Shown here: positions 20,726-31,396 of the stretch, piece by piece | Position numbering within the stretch: position 1 is the first letter of the stretch | How the letters are laid out: the number at the start of each line of letters is the position of its first letter | Source: Acanthochromis polyacanthus | Lineage: Eukaryota; Chordata; Actinopteri; Pomacentridae | Length of the DNA: 64,000 nt | NCBI RefSeq assembly: GCF_021347895.1 | Contig: NC_067132.1 | Span: forward strand, 6,671,268 to 6,735,267 | Direction: 5' to 3' | Notes under the pieces: generated by a model | Told to the model about the DNA's origin: nothing | The model's database searches: none | What the model saw: only the letters and a program-made list of their open reading frames with translations | Translations under genes and position numbers: made by a program

Positions 20726-20798
20726 TTACTGCGTGAGTTTCCTGTTTTCCTCTCTATCCTTGGTGGAGGTCTGCACTCTCTGAGTGCTTTTCTAGTTA

Positions 20799-20890
20799 CC
20801 TCCACCAAGGAGGTTATGCGACACCCGGCGTTTGTGTGTTTGTCTGTCTGTCTGTCTGTCTGTTAGCAAGATAATTCTGAGTGCTTTCTC
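20799..20890 (+). repeat. Short deleted copy of the CTCCACCAAGG repeat
   Basis: CTCCACCAAGGAGGTTATG, GTCTGTCTGTCTGTCTGTTAG and CTGAGTGCTTTCTCG repeat both ends of the 19811-20797 element with most of the middle missing. It stands directly behind that copy, in the same orientation. Confidence 0.6.
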
Positions 20891-20955
20891 GTTTCAAATG
20901 CGACCCAGGCCACTTGGATATGTGGTCCTAATTCCAAAAGGTATCAGATCTTTTT

Positions 20956-21845
20956 AGACCCTCCAGAAAAACGCGGGCAAAAATCCTTGATTCCGCGGGC
21001 TAAAATCCTTGATTATGGGAATAAATATGCGGGGGTTTTATGCCATTTTATGCGGGGAAATAGCGGAAAGTTGCAAAGTATGCGAATAGTTGTGAAATAT
21101 GCAAAAAGATGTGAAATATGTAAGAACTGGGAAAAAAAAGGTCTCCTACATTCTGTTACTAGGCTACCACTGAATGAAAAAGAGCAATATAAAGATAAAC
21201 AGACATACTACATGCAAGACACATCACAGTAAGTGCTGCCAATGTTTCATTTATTATCAGCTTAAGCATGACTTAAACATTCCTCAATCACAAATTTCTC
21301 AGAAATAAAACATTCTTTCTGCTTAGTTATACTTTGCGGTAGAGCAAACTACCTGCAACACAGGTGCTCCAGAACGATGTTGCACGGGGTGCAAAAAAAG
21401 TTTCCCCCCACTTTCGTGCAGTAAATCTGGGTACTGTTTTGCCCGGTCTCTGGCTGAAATATTCGTAGGTAAATGTGATCTTTGAGCATTCACCATTCTT
21501 GTTTTTTGTCTCTGAGCACCGCGCTCCGCATCAGCTCGTGCTTCTAGTGTGTGTGTGAATGCGCGAACTGATGACGTCAGGCTGGGCGTCACATAAAAAC
21601 TCACTCACAACTCCATTTATATTGGTTATAGTTTTCTCATTTTATGCGGAAATTGTGAAATCAAGTGGGACCAGCATATTTCTCTTTTTTTCATGGAAAT
21701 GTGAGATTCTTGCGGGAACTATGCGCTGTTTTGCGGGGATTATGCGGCCTTTTGGGAAATAATTGACCCCCACATAATCAGTGGCATTTTGGTGATTAAT
21801 GCGGGAATTCCTGCAATCGCATAATCGCGTTTTTCTGGAGGGTCT
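20956..21845. mobile_element. Non-autonomous hAT element, 890 bp, inside the Harbinger
   Basis: Perfect 20-bp inverted ends (AGACCCTCCAGAAAAACGCG and its inverse) are flanked by ATCTTTTT (20948-20955) and ATCTTTTG (21846-21853), an 8-bp duplication with one mismatch. The inner subtermini repeat ATGCGGG/GCGGGAAT motifs. No transposase. Confidence 0.88.
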
Positions 21846-21903
21846 ATCTTTTGCCATGCGACTTCAGTCTGAACGGCCAGGTCACATTTATCCGACCTAT
21901 ACA

Positions 21904-22451
21904 TCATTGGCACACGACAAACGTCACTATTCTGCGTTCAAACAAAACTATCGTGCGGTAACAAGCACCTGTTGCCAGCCAATACAGTCCAATGCCAACA
22001 CGATTGCTCACCGATATGGGCTGCCGAAGACATGTGTCTTGCCGCGAGAGTGTTAAAAAGAGGTGCTCACATATGTACGTAAAGGTCGCCCTTGTCATTC
22101 GAAAATTCTGAATGATTCTTTTCTGAAGTCTGAAATTCTGAAGTCCGCATCTGTGAAGCCTCTCATATCACTATCCCATCACTCCTGGCTGCAACTCCGC
22201 ACCCACACAGTTTTCTGGACAGACGTTGCTGCCACTGCCCCACAAAACGCCAGAGCCAAAATCCTGGCTCTCTTCCTTCTTGACCTTCTCCTTAAAACGA
22301 ATAAGTTATAAATATGCTGGCTCCGGCTGGACAACAACTTTAAAATGTCCAGACATGCTCTACTCTTAGCGTCCATGTTTACTTCCATAAACATGGAACA
22401 CGCTCTCTTGCATGTGTCGTTGTTGTGTCCTCTTCTGCACATGCAGGACAC
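21904..22451 (-). pseudogene. HARBI1-like PIF transposase, N-terminal remnant
   Basis: From 22451 down, RRRSRRKRARILALAFCGAV leads in. After a frame break near 22100 it continues [20 protein letters not shown], then [20 protein letters not shown] and ATGACYRTI (to about 21925). This is the helix-rich N-terminal region of HARBI1-type nucleases (the RxTF..ICE..LRPISV..RV pattern). The DDE nuclease core that should follow is missing: the neighbouring DNA is the subterminal region of the element. Inactive. The partner Myb-like protein was not seen. Confidence 0.75.
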
Positions 22452-22601
22452 TTTTGGGTCATGTGAGGTTCACACAAGAGATCACATGCAAGTTGCATTT
22501 AATTGGAAATGTGAACGAACTGGCAAAAAAAATCGGATTTCACAAAAAAAAAAAAAAAATCGGAATTGAGCATTAAGCCCTGCAGTGTGAACATAGCCTA
22601 A

Positions 22602-22870
22602 TCCTTCTTGAGTGCAGGTCAGGTCAGGCTTGAGGTGAGACCTCCATGTTTACCCTGTCTTCTCCAGTGTCTCCAATGGGTAAGATGGAGTGGAGAAAGC
22701 TCAGCAAAGCTGGGATTTTCTCGAGGCATGGAGACAAATTCACCAAAGGATCATATTCAAGCTGATCGGAGAGGCCTCCAATCTCAAGCAGAGTCTGACG
22801 GTCATATGTGAGGAGAGACGACACTTCATGACAGAACAGGTAAATCACTAAACACACAGCAAACAGAGCA
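22602..22870 (-). pseudogene. LINE leader region, start of the split copy
   Basis: The minus-strand reading CHEVSSLLTYDRQTLLEIGG and onward (22857 to 22624) resembles the leader before the endonuclease of fish CR1/L2 LINEs (the LTYxRQTLLDI pattern). It continues across the Harbinger insertion into 19693 downward. On its right lies a palindromic CCATCTTTTAA...TTAAAAGATGG sequence (about 22902-22933), then a different LINE. Confidence 0.55.
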
Positions 22871-22923
22871 GAGTGACAGACGGTCAGCCGAGCACCCTGG
22901 TGCCATCTTTTAATGGATATATG

Positions 22924-23750
22924 TTAAAAGATGGCGCTTACATGTAACATCAGGGCCACAGGTCTGTAATCACTGTGCGTGTTAGAGTTCTTCTTCTTGG
23001 GCACAGGAACCAGGCATGAGGTTTTCCACTGTTCAGGAACAACCATCTGGCTCAGGCTCAGGTTAAAGATGTGACAGAAAATCCCCCACAGCTGAGTAGC
23101 ACTTCCCTTCAGCACTCTGGGACTGAGGCCATCAGGACCCGCAGCCTTTCTTGGACGAAGACAACTGAACTCTTTTCTAACATCCTCAGCGGTGATTGTG
23201 ATGGGAGAGGATGGAGAGAACCCTGGGGGTGGAGAGGGACAGGAGAGCTGAGGTGTCTGGACAGGACCGGGCAGAGGTGTTGAGGATGAAGGTTTAGGGG
23301 AGTGGGGAATGGGGTGGGGGCAGGTTGGTGGGGAGAGGGGGGTGGTAATAATAGGGGTGTGAGGTGAGTGCACGGGGGGAGGGGTGTCAAAAGAGAAGCT
23401 GGGGAACGGTGGGTAGAGTCCATGTTGACAAAACAACATCTGTTGATAAACAGGTTTAGCTCATTGGCCTCATGTAGGTCTCCTTCAATCATGTGGTCCA
23501 CCTTCTTAGCATGACCAGTGATGGATCTCATCCTACTCTTCATGTTGTTCTGCTGGAGGCTGCTCTCCAGGTTCCTCCTGTAACGGTCTTTCCCCTCTAT
23601 GATCTTCTCCCTCAGTTCAATCCGCGCCTTCTTCAGCTCCTCTCTGTCTCCTCTCCTGAATGCAGCTTTCTGCACCAACTGATCACCAACAGAGGTCAGT
23701 GAGGTCTTGATGTCCTTGGTCACCCACGGTTTGTTATTAGGGTAATAACA
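22924..23750 (-). pseudogene. LINE ORF2 pre-RT and reverse transcriptase fragment
   Basis: On the minus strand from 23750, NKPWVTKDIKTSLTS and FRRGDREELKKARIELREKI lead to a proline-rich linker. Then LRPRKAAGPDGLSPRVLK and VVPEQWKTSCLVPVPKKKNS follow with DYRPVAL, the first reverse-transcriptase motifs of CR1/Rex1-type LINEs. The reading shifts frame near 23430. It is cut at 22924, so the catalytic YADD region is missing. An endonuclease piece of a similar LINE lies upstream at 24330-24880 on the same strand, possibly the same copy split by the 23752-24320 block. Confidence 0.75.
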
Positions 23751-23751
23751 C

Positions 23752-23935
23752 TAGGGCTGGGCTAGAATATCTGAATATCCAGTCATTGTGGTGGTATCCG
23801 AATATTTATTTTGAGGCCTGAGTATTTGGACCCCCTCCTCCGTCGGATGATGTTGCGCGATCGGTATTGATCTCGTGCGATCGTCTTCCCCACATTGGAC
23901 AATGTCGCGCGATCAGTATTCATCTTGTTCCTTCG
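23752..23935 (+). repeat. hAT-like terminus fragment
   Basis: TAGGGCTGGGCTAGAATATC, then TGAATATCC and CCGAATATTTA, follow the pattern of a hAT terminus (TAGGGCTGGG) common in vertebrates. The GCGCGATCGGTATTGATC and GCGCGATCAGTATTCATC blocks repeat once. No partner terminus was found. Confidence 0.4.
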
Positions 23936-24110
23936 TAAACTAATGTATTTTAGTAATGTAAATAATAAAACTGTAAACATCCATCCCCGTTTATGAGGTG
24001 TCCTCATGAAAGTTTAATATTTTTCAGCAATCAGTTTCTGAAAAGTTTTTGTGGATCAAACAGATAGAACTGAGAATAAGATGGCTCAATTCATCACAAA
24101 CTGCAGCTGT
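23936..24110 (+). repeat. Uninterrupted copy of the repeat that a hAT split at 10369-11632
   Basis: ATGTATTTTAGTAATGTAAA, AATAAAACTGTAAACATCC, GAGGTGTCCTCATGAAAG and CATCACAAACTGCAGCTGT match 10340-10368 plus 11633-11786 in order, without the 1.26-kb hAT element. Confidence 0.75.
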
Positions 24111-24329
24111 CAATAAATCAGAGGCTCTAAAAAATTGGAAGAGTTCAAACAATTTTATGAACTTGAATGTAAATACATAGTAACTGTTTTAATATTAAAA
24201 CATGAACATGCAAGGCTGTGTTATTATATCTGTTCCATTTTGTTGTTTTTTACGGTAAAAATAACCGGAGCAGATGAACTGAGGCAGGGACGTCATCAAG
24301 TATGCTAGTGTTCCAATTGCACATTAGCC

Positions 24330-24880
24330 TCGTTGCATTCCCATGTCCGTACTTCGGAGTATGACTTGCAAGTCCATTCTTGCCAAGTTCGCAAGTACAG
24401 ACTTGCGTACTTGAGATGACGAAAGGGTGACATGATTAAAATCCCCAGGGATGGCAATTAAAGCACTAAAGTGCAGAGTCTGCAATCTTGCAGTCGCGGA
24501 GGTGATGACGTCACTGGTCCGCAACGCGTCTGTTGCCAGTGAAATGCAAACAATGAGGACGATGTCATGGGAAAACTCCCTTGGCAAATAATAATAAGGA
24601 TGAGGACAAGACTGAGCCCTCACGAAACACACTGTCGCTCCTTATGAGTGATGTTAGCTCTTCCATTTTATTTGCCAGCGATCTTACGTGTCCCATCACA
24701 ATGGAAGAAAGTTACAGCCGGTATCTCCTCTTCCTTTTCCACCGTCTCTTCCCGGCTATGCAGCACTGGTATTTCCTCCACAGTTCTTTGGGGATATTAT
24801 GTCTCTCCCTATGCAGGCCACCACGTAAGACCACCATCAGCTGGTCCCTGGTGTAAACAATGGTGCTGCACTGCCAGGAC
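24330..24880 (-). pseudogene. LINE endonuclease fragment with internal deletion
   Basis: The minus-strand reading gives YTRDQLMVVLRG, then SIVMGHVRSLANKMEEL (catalytic Asn region; the usual wording is MGNVRSL). After a jump it gives LPREFSHDIVLIVCISLATD, then LIAIPGDFNHVTLSS (catalytic GDFN). The TETWL segment between these is lost. It is the N-terminal endonuclease of a Rex1/CR1-like LINE, broken by frame changes. Confidence 0.7.
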
Positions 24881-25850
24881 TGGGGCCTACCTTGAGAAAA
24901 GTATTCCAGCTGCCAAAAAAACTGATAAATAATGAGTGAAGCAGCATGTCTTCACCGGTCAATAATTTATAAAACTATTTATCTAAAGAAAAAGTAGAGA
25001 AAAGTAAAATAAATAGCAAAAAGTAGTTAAAAAAGACATGCCAACGAAGAGCAACTCTGGCAGGCAGCCATCCGCGACAGCGCCTGAAGTAAAATGTAAA
25101 ATGTAAAACAGAAAGTTCACTAAATTGTGGTTTTTGATGCAGGCACTTACCTCCAGTACAAAAATGACTAATGATATTTTCCTGTAATATTACTGTTCTA
25201 TTACTGTTCCCTGCAATATTTATGCATGTATGATAACTCATTTTACACTGTCAAAATGTTGTACATCTTACCAGGAACAGACAGTAAAACTGCTGCAACA
25301 AAACTACTGTTTGTGCAATCTGAGTGATGTTCGAAATAGAAACAGTTTGATGAAATCCAAAAATAACTCAAACCCACACACTTGCTGTTTGTTACTGCTG
25401 CTCCGATGTTTTTATAACACTGATTCTTATTGCATTCCCACTGTCTACAGTCATGTCTACATAAGATAGTAATGCAACAGAGAAGCCACAAAGCCACTAA
25501 AACACTCAAGTAGGTTCCATCAAACAAGACACATCTTAAAGCACCAACATGAAGTGGAAAGTCCATGAACACTGTATATCTCATACATGTGGGATTCGAG
25601 AAAAAACAGGGTCTTCTCTAACAGCTCACAGCATTGTATCACTGCAACCATCTTAAAATCCTCTAAATTGACTCACTAAATTCTTGCGTTAAAAACAATT
25701 AATATACAGGTCAGACTTGTAATGAAAACTCACATTCAGTTTGAAATGAAATAATGGATACTACATTTAAGTGCCAAGAGTCATCTTTAATTTGAGGATG
25801 TTTACGTCAGTACCGACAGAACTGTGTGGGTGAGAGGAGCTATTGGAGAC
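24881..25850. other. Intronic stretch without recognised features
   Basis: AT-rich, no convincing coding or terminal repeat. A short local duplication (TAATATTACTGTTCTATTAC, then TTACTGTTCCCTGCAATATT) lies near 25180-25222. Confidence 0.4.
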
Positions 25851-26092
25851 TTGGCTACTAGGCTTGTCAAAAATATTGATACTTCGGTACTTACTCGATC
25901 CTAAACATTGTAAACGGATACGATACTAGCTTGCCGTATTATCGATACTATCGATACTCTGCTCCTATGGTCTGCTGCTCCCGCTACAGTCCACGTGCCC
26001 CCCCCCCTCCCCCCTCTGAACTCACCGCATGTCCAGGCTTGTTAATGTCTCGCTACTACCGGCAAAACACGATGGAATGAAGAAATATAACC

Positions 26093-26330
26093 ATGGCAAG
26101 TGTCGCAGCAGAGCCTCCACGGCCAGTCCTGGTCGACGGGGAAAAGAGTAGAAGTGCTGTTTGGAGGTATTTTGCCTACGAAGCAGATGAACGCGGAAAG
26201 GCAAAGGATATAAACAAACCGATATGCAAACACTGCTACCGAGTTGTGCCGACCAAGAGCAGCAGCACGTCAAACTTGTCCAAGCACCTTAAAGACCGAC
26301 ATCCCAGTCTATTTAAGGAATTTCGTGAGG
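26093..26330 (+). pseudogene. BED zinc-finger exon of hAT transposase
   Basis: MASVAAEPPRPVLVDGEKSR, then SAVWRYFAYEADERGKAKDI and ICKHCYRVVPTKSSSTSNLS, end in KHLKDRHPSLFKEFRE. This is a BED finger (C-x2-C, then H-x4-H) that binds transposon ends. GTAAGC at the end looks like a splice donor, with an acceptor (TTACAG) at about 26576 leading into the next piece. The gene is incomplete because the rest of the transposase is missing. Confidence 0.8.
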
Positions 26331-26576
26331 TAAGCTCCCGTTTGATCATGATTGAACTGAGTTGTATTTACATCCTAAACGGCAACGTAACGTTGCCAGG
26401 GCATTAGCCGACTAAGCTAGCTAGCTAGCTAGTGCTAGTCCAAAACATAACATTACATGGGGCTTTTTGCCAACGTTAGCAGGCATGCCCGCAGCCCGAG
26501 TAATCCTAATTGACTGCTTTAATTTAACGAGATACAAACGTATTTGCGTCTGCTAAGTATGATGTTTCTCTTACAG

Positions 26577-26700
26577 CGCCACAGTGACGCTGAGAGTGGA
26601 GAGAGTCGACCGGCTGCAGCGACACCAAAACACCAACAGCCTTCGCTAACAGCAGTGTTTGACCAGCAAAGACATTATGATCCAAAGTCATGAGAAGCAC
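26577..26700 (+). pseudogene. Second exon remnant of the BED hAT transposase
   Basis: After TTACAG the reading RHSDAESGESRPAAATPKHQ, then LTAVFDQQRHYDPKS, runs into a stop. The Q-rich linker after a BED finger, followed by a YDPKS-like motif, is usual for ZBED-type hAT transposases. The dimerisation and catalytic domains do not follow. Confidence 0.55.
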
Positions 26701-26814
26701 TTCCCCAACCAGACAACTTAAAATGTGTTAATGGTTGCATGTCTGTGGGCTGTGGGCACGAGCTCAGACAACTTAAAGAGGGTTGTCAATGTCATTGAGG
26801 TTAAATACTGACGT

Positions 26815-28700
26815 ACTATTTTGTTTTGCACTACCTCATACATCTTGTTCGCCAGTCCAGCCTTTTTAACCCTTACCTCAGCTTAAATTTGGTCCAGCTC
26901 TCCGTTTAAAGGGTTAGATTCTATCTGCCTATTAGTATTCCACCTAACAGGTTTCAGCAGAATAAATTAAGCTGGAGTTGAGAGACACTCACCCAGGTTC
27001 TGACTGCCTTGCTTCCGAACGTCTCACCCCTCTTATCTGATAAATGCTATCCCACCAAGCAGCCTTACTAAGTAGTAGAATTGTTCTATCGTTCACGTTC
27101 GTTATCGGTCAGCTTCTCTCTAAGGACTTGCATGCACTTGGTGCTATTCCTGGGTTCGTTTTAGAGGTTTGGAAAGAACTAACCTCAGGGGTAATGTTTA
27201 AACACTCTCACTTTGGACTAGGTAACCTTTAAGAACCATTGGATTGAATGCACACAATCAACTTAACTTTTTACCACTATGCAGATTTTTAGTGGTTTAT
27301 AATAATTTCATTAGGCTTCTCTTTAAATGCAATAAAGCGTTTTATTAAGCAAGTTTAGCAAGGGCACAGCATCAATTCATGATTAAAACAATTATTTCTG
27401 ATTAAAAATGATACTAAAGTAACTAAATTGAGCGTACCTGACAATCTTCTCTAATTATTATATTTAGGAGAGAGAGCGAACAGCGTGGCCACTACCGTAT
27501 CACTCGGTCTTGACTTGCGTCTGGGAGAAGTCCTCAGTTGTCCAGAGGACTCGTTACGATGTCTTCTTTGTGGACAAAAGGATCTTATCCCTCGGCAGGG
27601 GGGAGCGGAGGAGTCCTGTAAGCCAATCGTGGTCTGGCAGTTATCTCTGGAATCGGCTGGAACGTTAGTGCTTACGCCCCAGCTGTCTTCTCTGTGGTAT
27701 GGTGGTGATGGAAAACCCTCGTCTGTTCAGGCTGTAGTGGGTCACTGGGTCTCTCTGCCCCGGGGAGGGGAACAGCCCAGTGCTGTTGCCTCCTTTGCCT
27801 CTTCGGGTGTAGTCGGTTCTCCCCTCTATTGGTTTCTTCTGGATAACTGCAGAACCTCTTAGGACTCTCCGTTTGGCAGAGTGTGGTCTTCGCTTGTTGA
27901 ACAAAGTCAGAAAAAGACTTTGGTTCCAACGATGTCCTCAGCGATCTCTGGAGCCTAAGTCCCGTGTAGTCTTCCCGTCTCTAGGGCAATAGAGGAAGGT
28001 GAAGATTCTTCAGAACTCCGGCCAAGTTCCCTTTGCAGCTCTTCTGGCAGCTCCGGCGAACATCTCCCGTATAATGTCTCTGCGCTCCCATTTTTACACT
28101 CTCTCCTGACACACAAAACTGGCTAGGTACGCCCCCGGCTCCGTCTAACTTATGCAATCAACTTGTTGTCACATACAGCAGTAATACAGAAGTCATGTTG
28201 TTACAGCAAATACACAGTGTCCACATTCTGTTTAACACACACACATTTCAGTCAACCCTTTTGGGTTTTTCCCAAACTTCCCTTTTTTCAGGGGAGGTTG
28301 CTGTGTCATTGTGGCTGCCGAGTCATTGTGACTGTTGTTTACTGCACTTCTGCTTTTTTAAGACTTACACAAAGCCTATGAGGCCTGTACGCACACACAC
28401 AGAGCCTAAACAAGGATTACTTTACACAGAATCCCTTCTCAAATCATTCCTCTCAATCTAAACATAATAAGTCATCTAAATCATCACTTTAATCAAATCA
28501 ACACTTTAAAAACATATATATATATTTATCAGCAAGCATAATTACATGGTTAACTTATAATGTTTCTTTTATTTGTCTGCTTCAAAACCTTTGTTACCTT
28601 AGGGCCATAATGAGCCTGAGTCCTTTCTGAGACCTCAACATCTGCATCTTACTTGACAATCTTTAAAAAATATTGTATTAATGATACAGAAGTTTTTCCC
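26815..28700. other. Unidentified 1.9-kb interior of the BED hAT
   Basis: No transposase reading is present. There are several CA-rich and T-rich blocks (28230-28300), a (TA)n run near 28515, and an AATAAAG signal near 27331. I could not find terminal repeats that would define an inserted element. Confidence 0.4.
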
Positions 28701-29146
28701 AATAAAATATGGTTTTACAGCAAAGTACAAAAGCCTGTGCTTTAATTTGTTCCGTGTGGTATCGAAATGGTATCAAGTATCGATACTGAACTGGGTATCG
28801 GTATCGAAGTTGAAATTCTAGTATCGTGACAAGCCTATTGGCTACTAAATGATTAGCTGTGTGCTGTTTGGCTCAGAGCTGACAGAGAGCTGAGAGTTGA
28901 CACTGAAGTGGAGTTGTCTGTCCAGTGATGGAGAAAAGAGGTTACCATGCTCAGATTCAGTCAAATACATCGAAACTAACTGGATAACATTTGGTCATTC
29001 AACAGGACAAAAATCTGAAGCAACAATTTCAGACATGTTTTAATTTTGTGTGCTGTATTCCACGTGTTTCAAGCTGAAACTTTGTTGTGAACCCAAGCCA
29101 AAGAAATAGTAAAATGCTGTAATAAAAGTGTGGTGAATTGAAAACG

Positions 29147-29524
29147 GGGGCTACTCAGTGGTGTAGTGGTTAGCACTTTCGCCTTGCAGCAAGAAGATCC
29201 CTGGTTCGAATCCCGGGGTGGGCCTGGGATCTTTCTGCATGGAGTTTGCATGTTCTCCCTGAGCATGCGTGGGTTTTCTCCGGGTACTCCGGCTTCCTCC
29301 CACAGTCCAAAAATATGCTGAGGTTAATTGAGTACTCTAAATTGCCCGTAGGTGTGAATGTGAGTACTGTTACATACACAGACTGTTTGTCTGTGTATGT
29401 AGCCCTGCGACAGACTGGCGACCTGTCCTGGGTGTCCCCTGCCTTCGCCCGAGTCAGCTGGGATAGGCTCCAGCACCCCCCGCGACCCTAATGAGGATAA
29501 AGCGGTGTATAGAGGATGGATGGA
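29147..29524 (+). mobile_element. tRNA-derived SINE with LINE-like tail
   Basis: The head has A-box-like (TAGTGGTTAGCAC) and B-box (GGTTCGAATCCC) sequences. The body carries GTTTGCATGTTCTCCCTGAG, CTCCGGCTTCCTCCCACAGTC and GCGACAGACTGGCGACCTGTC. The tail is GGATAAAGCGGTGTATAGAG followed by GGATGGATG. A perfect 13-bp target duplication TGAATTGAAAACG lies at 29134-29146 and 29525-29537, so both ends are exact. Confidence 0.92.
29372..29402. repeat. Hairpin inside the SINE
   Basis: TACATACACAGAC, then TGTTT, then GTCTGTGTATGTA: a 13-bp perfect stem with a 5-nt loop. Confidence 0.8.
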
Positions 29525-29700
29525 TGAATTGAAAACGTGCACACTCACTTGCTTTCTCAGATTTATAAAACCACACGTACATTGTTGGTTTTATAAATCT
29601 CAGGCTGAGTCAAACTGAGAACTGCTGCTAAAACGTGATTTCCACAGGAAGCAACAAAGAGACGCCGACATGCTTCTTCTCATAAGAATACAAATTCCTG

Positions 29701-29745
29701 CAGAAAGTGCTCCAATTGTCTATGAGACAATTGGAGCACTTTCTG
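29701..29745. repeat. Perfect 21-bp inverted repeat at a LINE 5' end
   Basis: A 21-bp arm (29701-29721) starting CAGAAAGTGCTCCAATTG is followed by ATG and its exact inverse (29725-29745). The right arm is ORF1 sequence of the LINE that continues to 31395; the left arm is that same sequence turned round. Confidence 0.9.
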
Positions 29746-31395
29746 GGGAAAACCTGATCTGATTAGGAGAGACGGCATCCATCCCACTTTGGCTGGTGGT
29801 CATTTCTAGGAATATGGCTGATTTTATTAGAACTCTTAAAGCATGACAACCCAGAGTTAAGACCATGACACAGAGTTGAAGTCTAGCATACCTCTATGTA
29901 GTCTCCTTACAGCTGTCTCCAGTAACTCAGTTAACTCCATTGAGACTGTGTCTGTCCCCTGAAGACCAAAATTCAATAAATTCAACTAATCAAAAATAAA
30001 CAAAAGAAAAAGTAACCATAAAAATCTAAAAAAAAATAAAAAATTAACACCACTATTTCAACAGAGTGAAGAAACAGGACAATTAAATATGGTCTGCTAA
30101 ATATGATATCACTCTTGTCTAAATCTCTGTTAGTACAAGATTTGATAATGGGTCACCAGATTGATTTGTTTTGTTTGACTGAAACCTGGTTGCAGCAGGA
30201 AGAATATGTCAGTCTGAATGACTCAACTCCTTCCAGTCACACTAACTGTCATATTCCTCGAATCACAGGCCAAGGAGGAGGAGTGGTAGACTGCTGCCAC
30301 TCCTCCTCCTCTGCCTGTGTTTCGCTTATTAATGAACCATAGGCCTAAACCTGGTTACAGCTCATTTGAAAGACATGCTCTTAGTCTGTCACACCCAGAC
30401 TGGAAAGCTCAGAAATCAGTTCTATTTGTTGTGTATCGTTTGCCTGCTCCTTACTCTGAGTTCTTATCTCAATTCTCAGAGTTTTTTTTTTTATCATACT
30501 CAGTGCTCAGTTCAGATAAAGTTACTGTTATGGGTTACTTTAACCTTCATGTTGATGTTGACAATGACAGTATTACAACTGCATTTAATTCATTATTCAA
30601 CGCAATTGGCTTTTCTCAATGTGTAAATAAACTGATTCAGTTTTATTCACACCCTTGACCTTGGACTGACATATGGCCTAGAAACTGTACAGCTAACAGT
30701 ATTTCCCCAGAACCCTCTTCTGTCTGACCATTTTTTTGATTACATTTCAATTTACAACAATGGATTGTACAGTGGTTGGGAATAAATATAATTACAACAG
30801 ATGTCTATCTGACAATACTATAAACAAATTTAAGGAAGTCATACCATCACTACACACCTCAGTATCATATACTGATAAAATGAAGGGCAGTTATTATAAC
30901 TTTACCAGCATGGAAGTGTATTATCTTGATAATAATGCTGCAGCCTCACTGCATACAACACTCGATAGTGTTGCACCTTTAAAAAAGAAAGCTATGTCTC
31001 AGAGAGGACCTGCTCCTTGGTGCATTTCCGAACCTTAAGCAGGCATCGCAAAAGCTGGAAAGAAAGTGACATTCCACTAGTTAAGAGGAAGTTTATTTAG
31101 CTTGGAAAAATAGCTGAGTAATTTATATTTTTAAAAAAAGCTCTCTGTAATGCCAGGACTGCATATTATTCATTATTAATAGAGCAGAACAACCCCAGGT
31201 TTCTCTTCAGCACTGTAGCCAGGCTGACAAAGAGTCAGAGCTCTGTTGAGTCTTGCATTCCTTTAGCTCTCAGCAGTAATGACTTCATGAGCTTCTTTAC
31301 AGATAAAATAGCTATGAACAGAGAAAAAAATAATCTCATCCTTCCTACAGCGGTCACAGATGGATCATCAAGTACAGCTGCTATAAGACGGCTTT
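29725..31395 (+). mobile_element. Second copy of the SGNH-ORF1 LINE, 5' truncated
   Basis: It begins inside ORF1 ([18 protein letters not shown], near 29745) and continues through the ORF1/ORF2 spacer. The endonuclease follows (30103-30660: [53 protein letters not shown]). The pre-RT region runs to about 31395 (a SFFTDKIAMNREK-like segment near 31290). Stops and frame changes are frequent. Unlike the copy at 683-2225 it keeps the N-terminal third of the endonuclease. No catalytic reverse transcriptase is present. Confidence 0.75.
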
Positions 31396-31396
31396 A

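Larger units (their letters stand above)
19811..20797 (+). repeat. Unclassified repeat bounded by CTCCGCCAAGG / CCTTGGTGGAG
   Basis: It begins CTCCGCCAAGGAGGTTATG with a GTCTGTCTGTCTGTTAGCAAG stretch and ends CCTTGGTGGAGGTCTGCACTC then TGAGTGCTTTTCTAG. These form short inverted ends and are widespread together in animal genomes. Inside lie a helicase-like fragment (20179-20520) and a tRNA-like segment (20645-20725). Confidence 0.6.
19697..22598 (-). mobile_element. PIF/Harbinger transposon with internal insertions
   Basis: The termini GGCTACGTTCACACTGCAGG and (inverted) GGCTATGTTCACACTGCAGG are flanked by TAA on both sides (19694-19696 and 22599-22601), the three-base TWA duplication of PIF/Harbinger. 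Subterminal blocks repeat AAATCCGATTTTTTTG. A minus-strand HARBI1-like protein remnant lies at 21904-22451. The interior is interrupted by a repeat block at 19811-20890 and a hAT element at 20956-21845. Confidence 0.85.
25859..28837 (+). mobile_element. hAT transposon with BED zinc finger, internally replaced
   Basis: The ends TAGGCTTGTCA and (inverted) TAGGCTTGTCACGATACTAG are flanked by a perfect 8-bp duplication TTGGCTAC (25851-25858 and 28838-28845). The subtermini are rich in TATCGATAC. The plus-strand start of the transposase gene is present (26093-26700), but the catalytic part is not. About 26815-28700 holds other DNA. Confidence 0.92.

Noticed and set aside
22923..23723. A host gene with a proline-rich protein on the minus strand
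   Set aside because: The Pro/Ser-rich run is the linker before the reverse-transcriptase motifs of a fish LINE, and the flanking wording (AGPDGLSPRVLK, DYRPVAL) is clearly LINE ORF2.
29160..29225. Functional tRNA gene at the SINE head
   Set aside because: It is continuous with a SINE body and tail that are bracketed by a perfect 13-bp target duplication.
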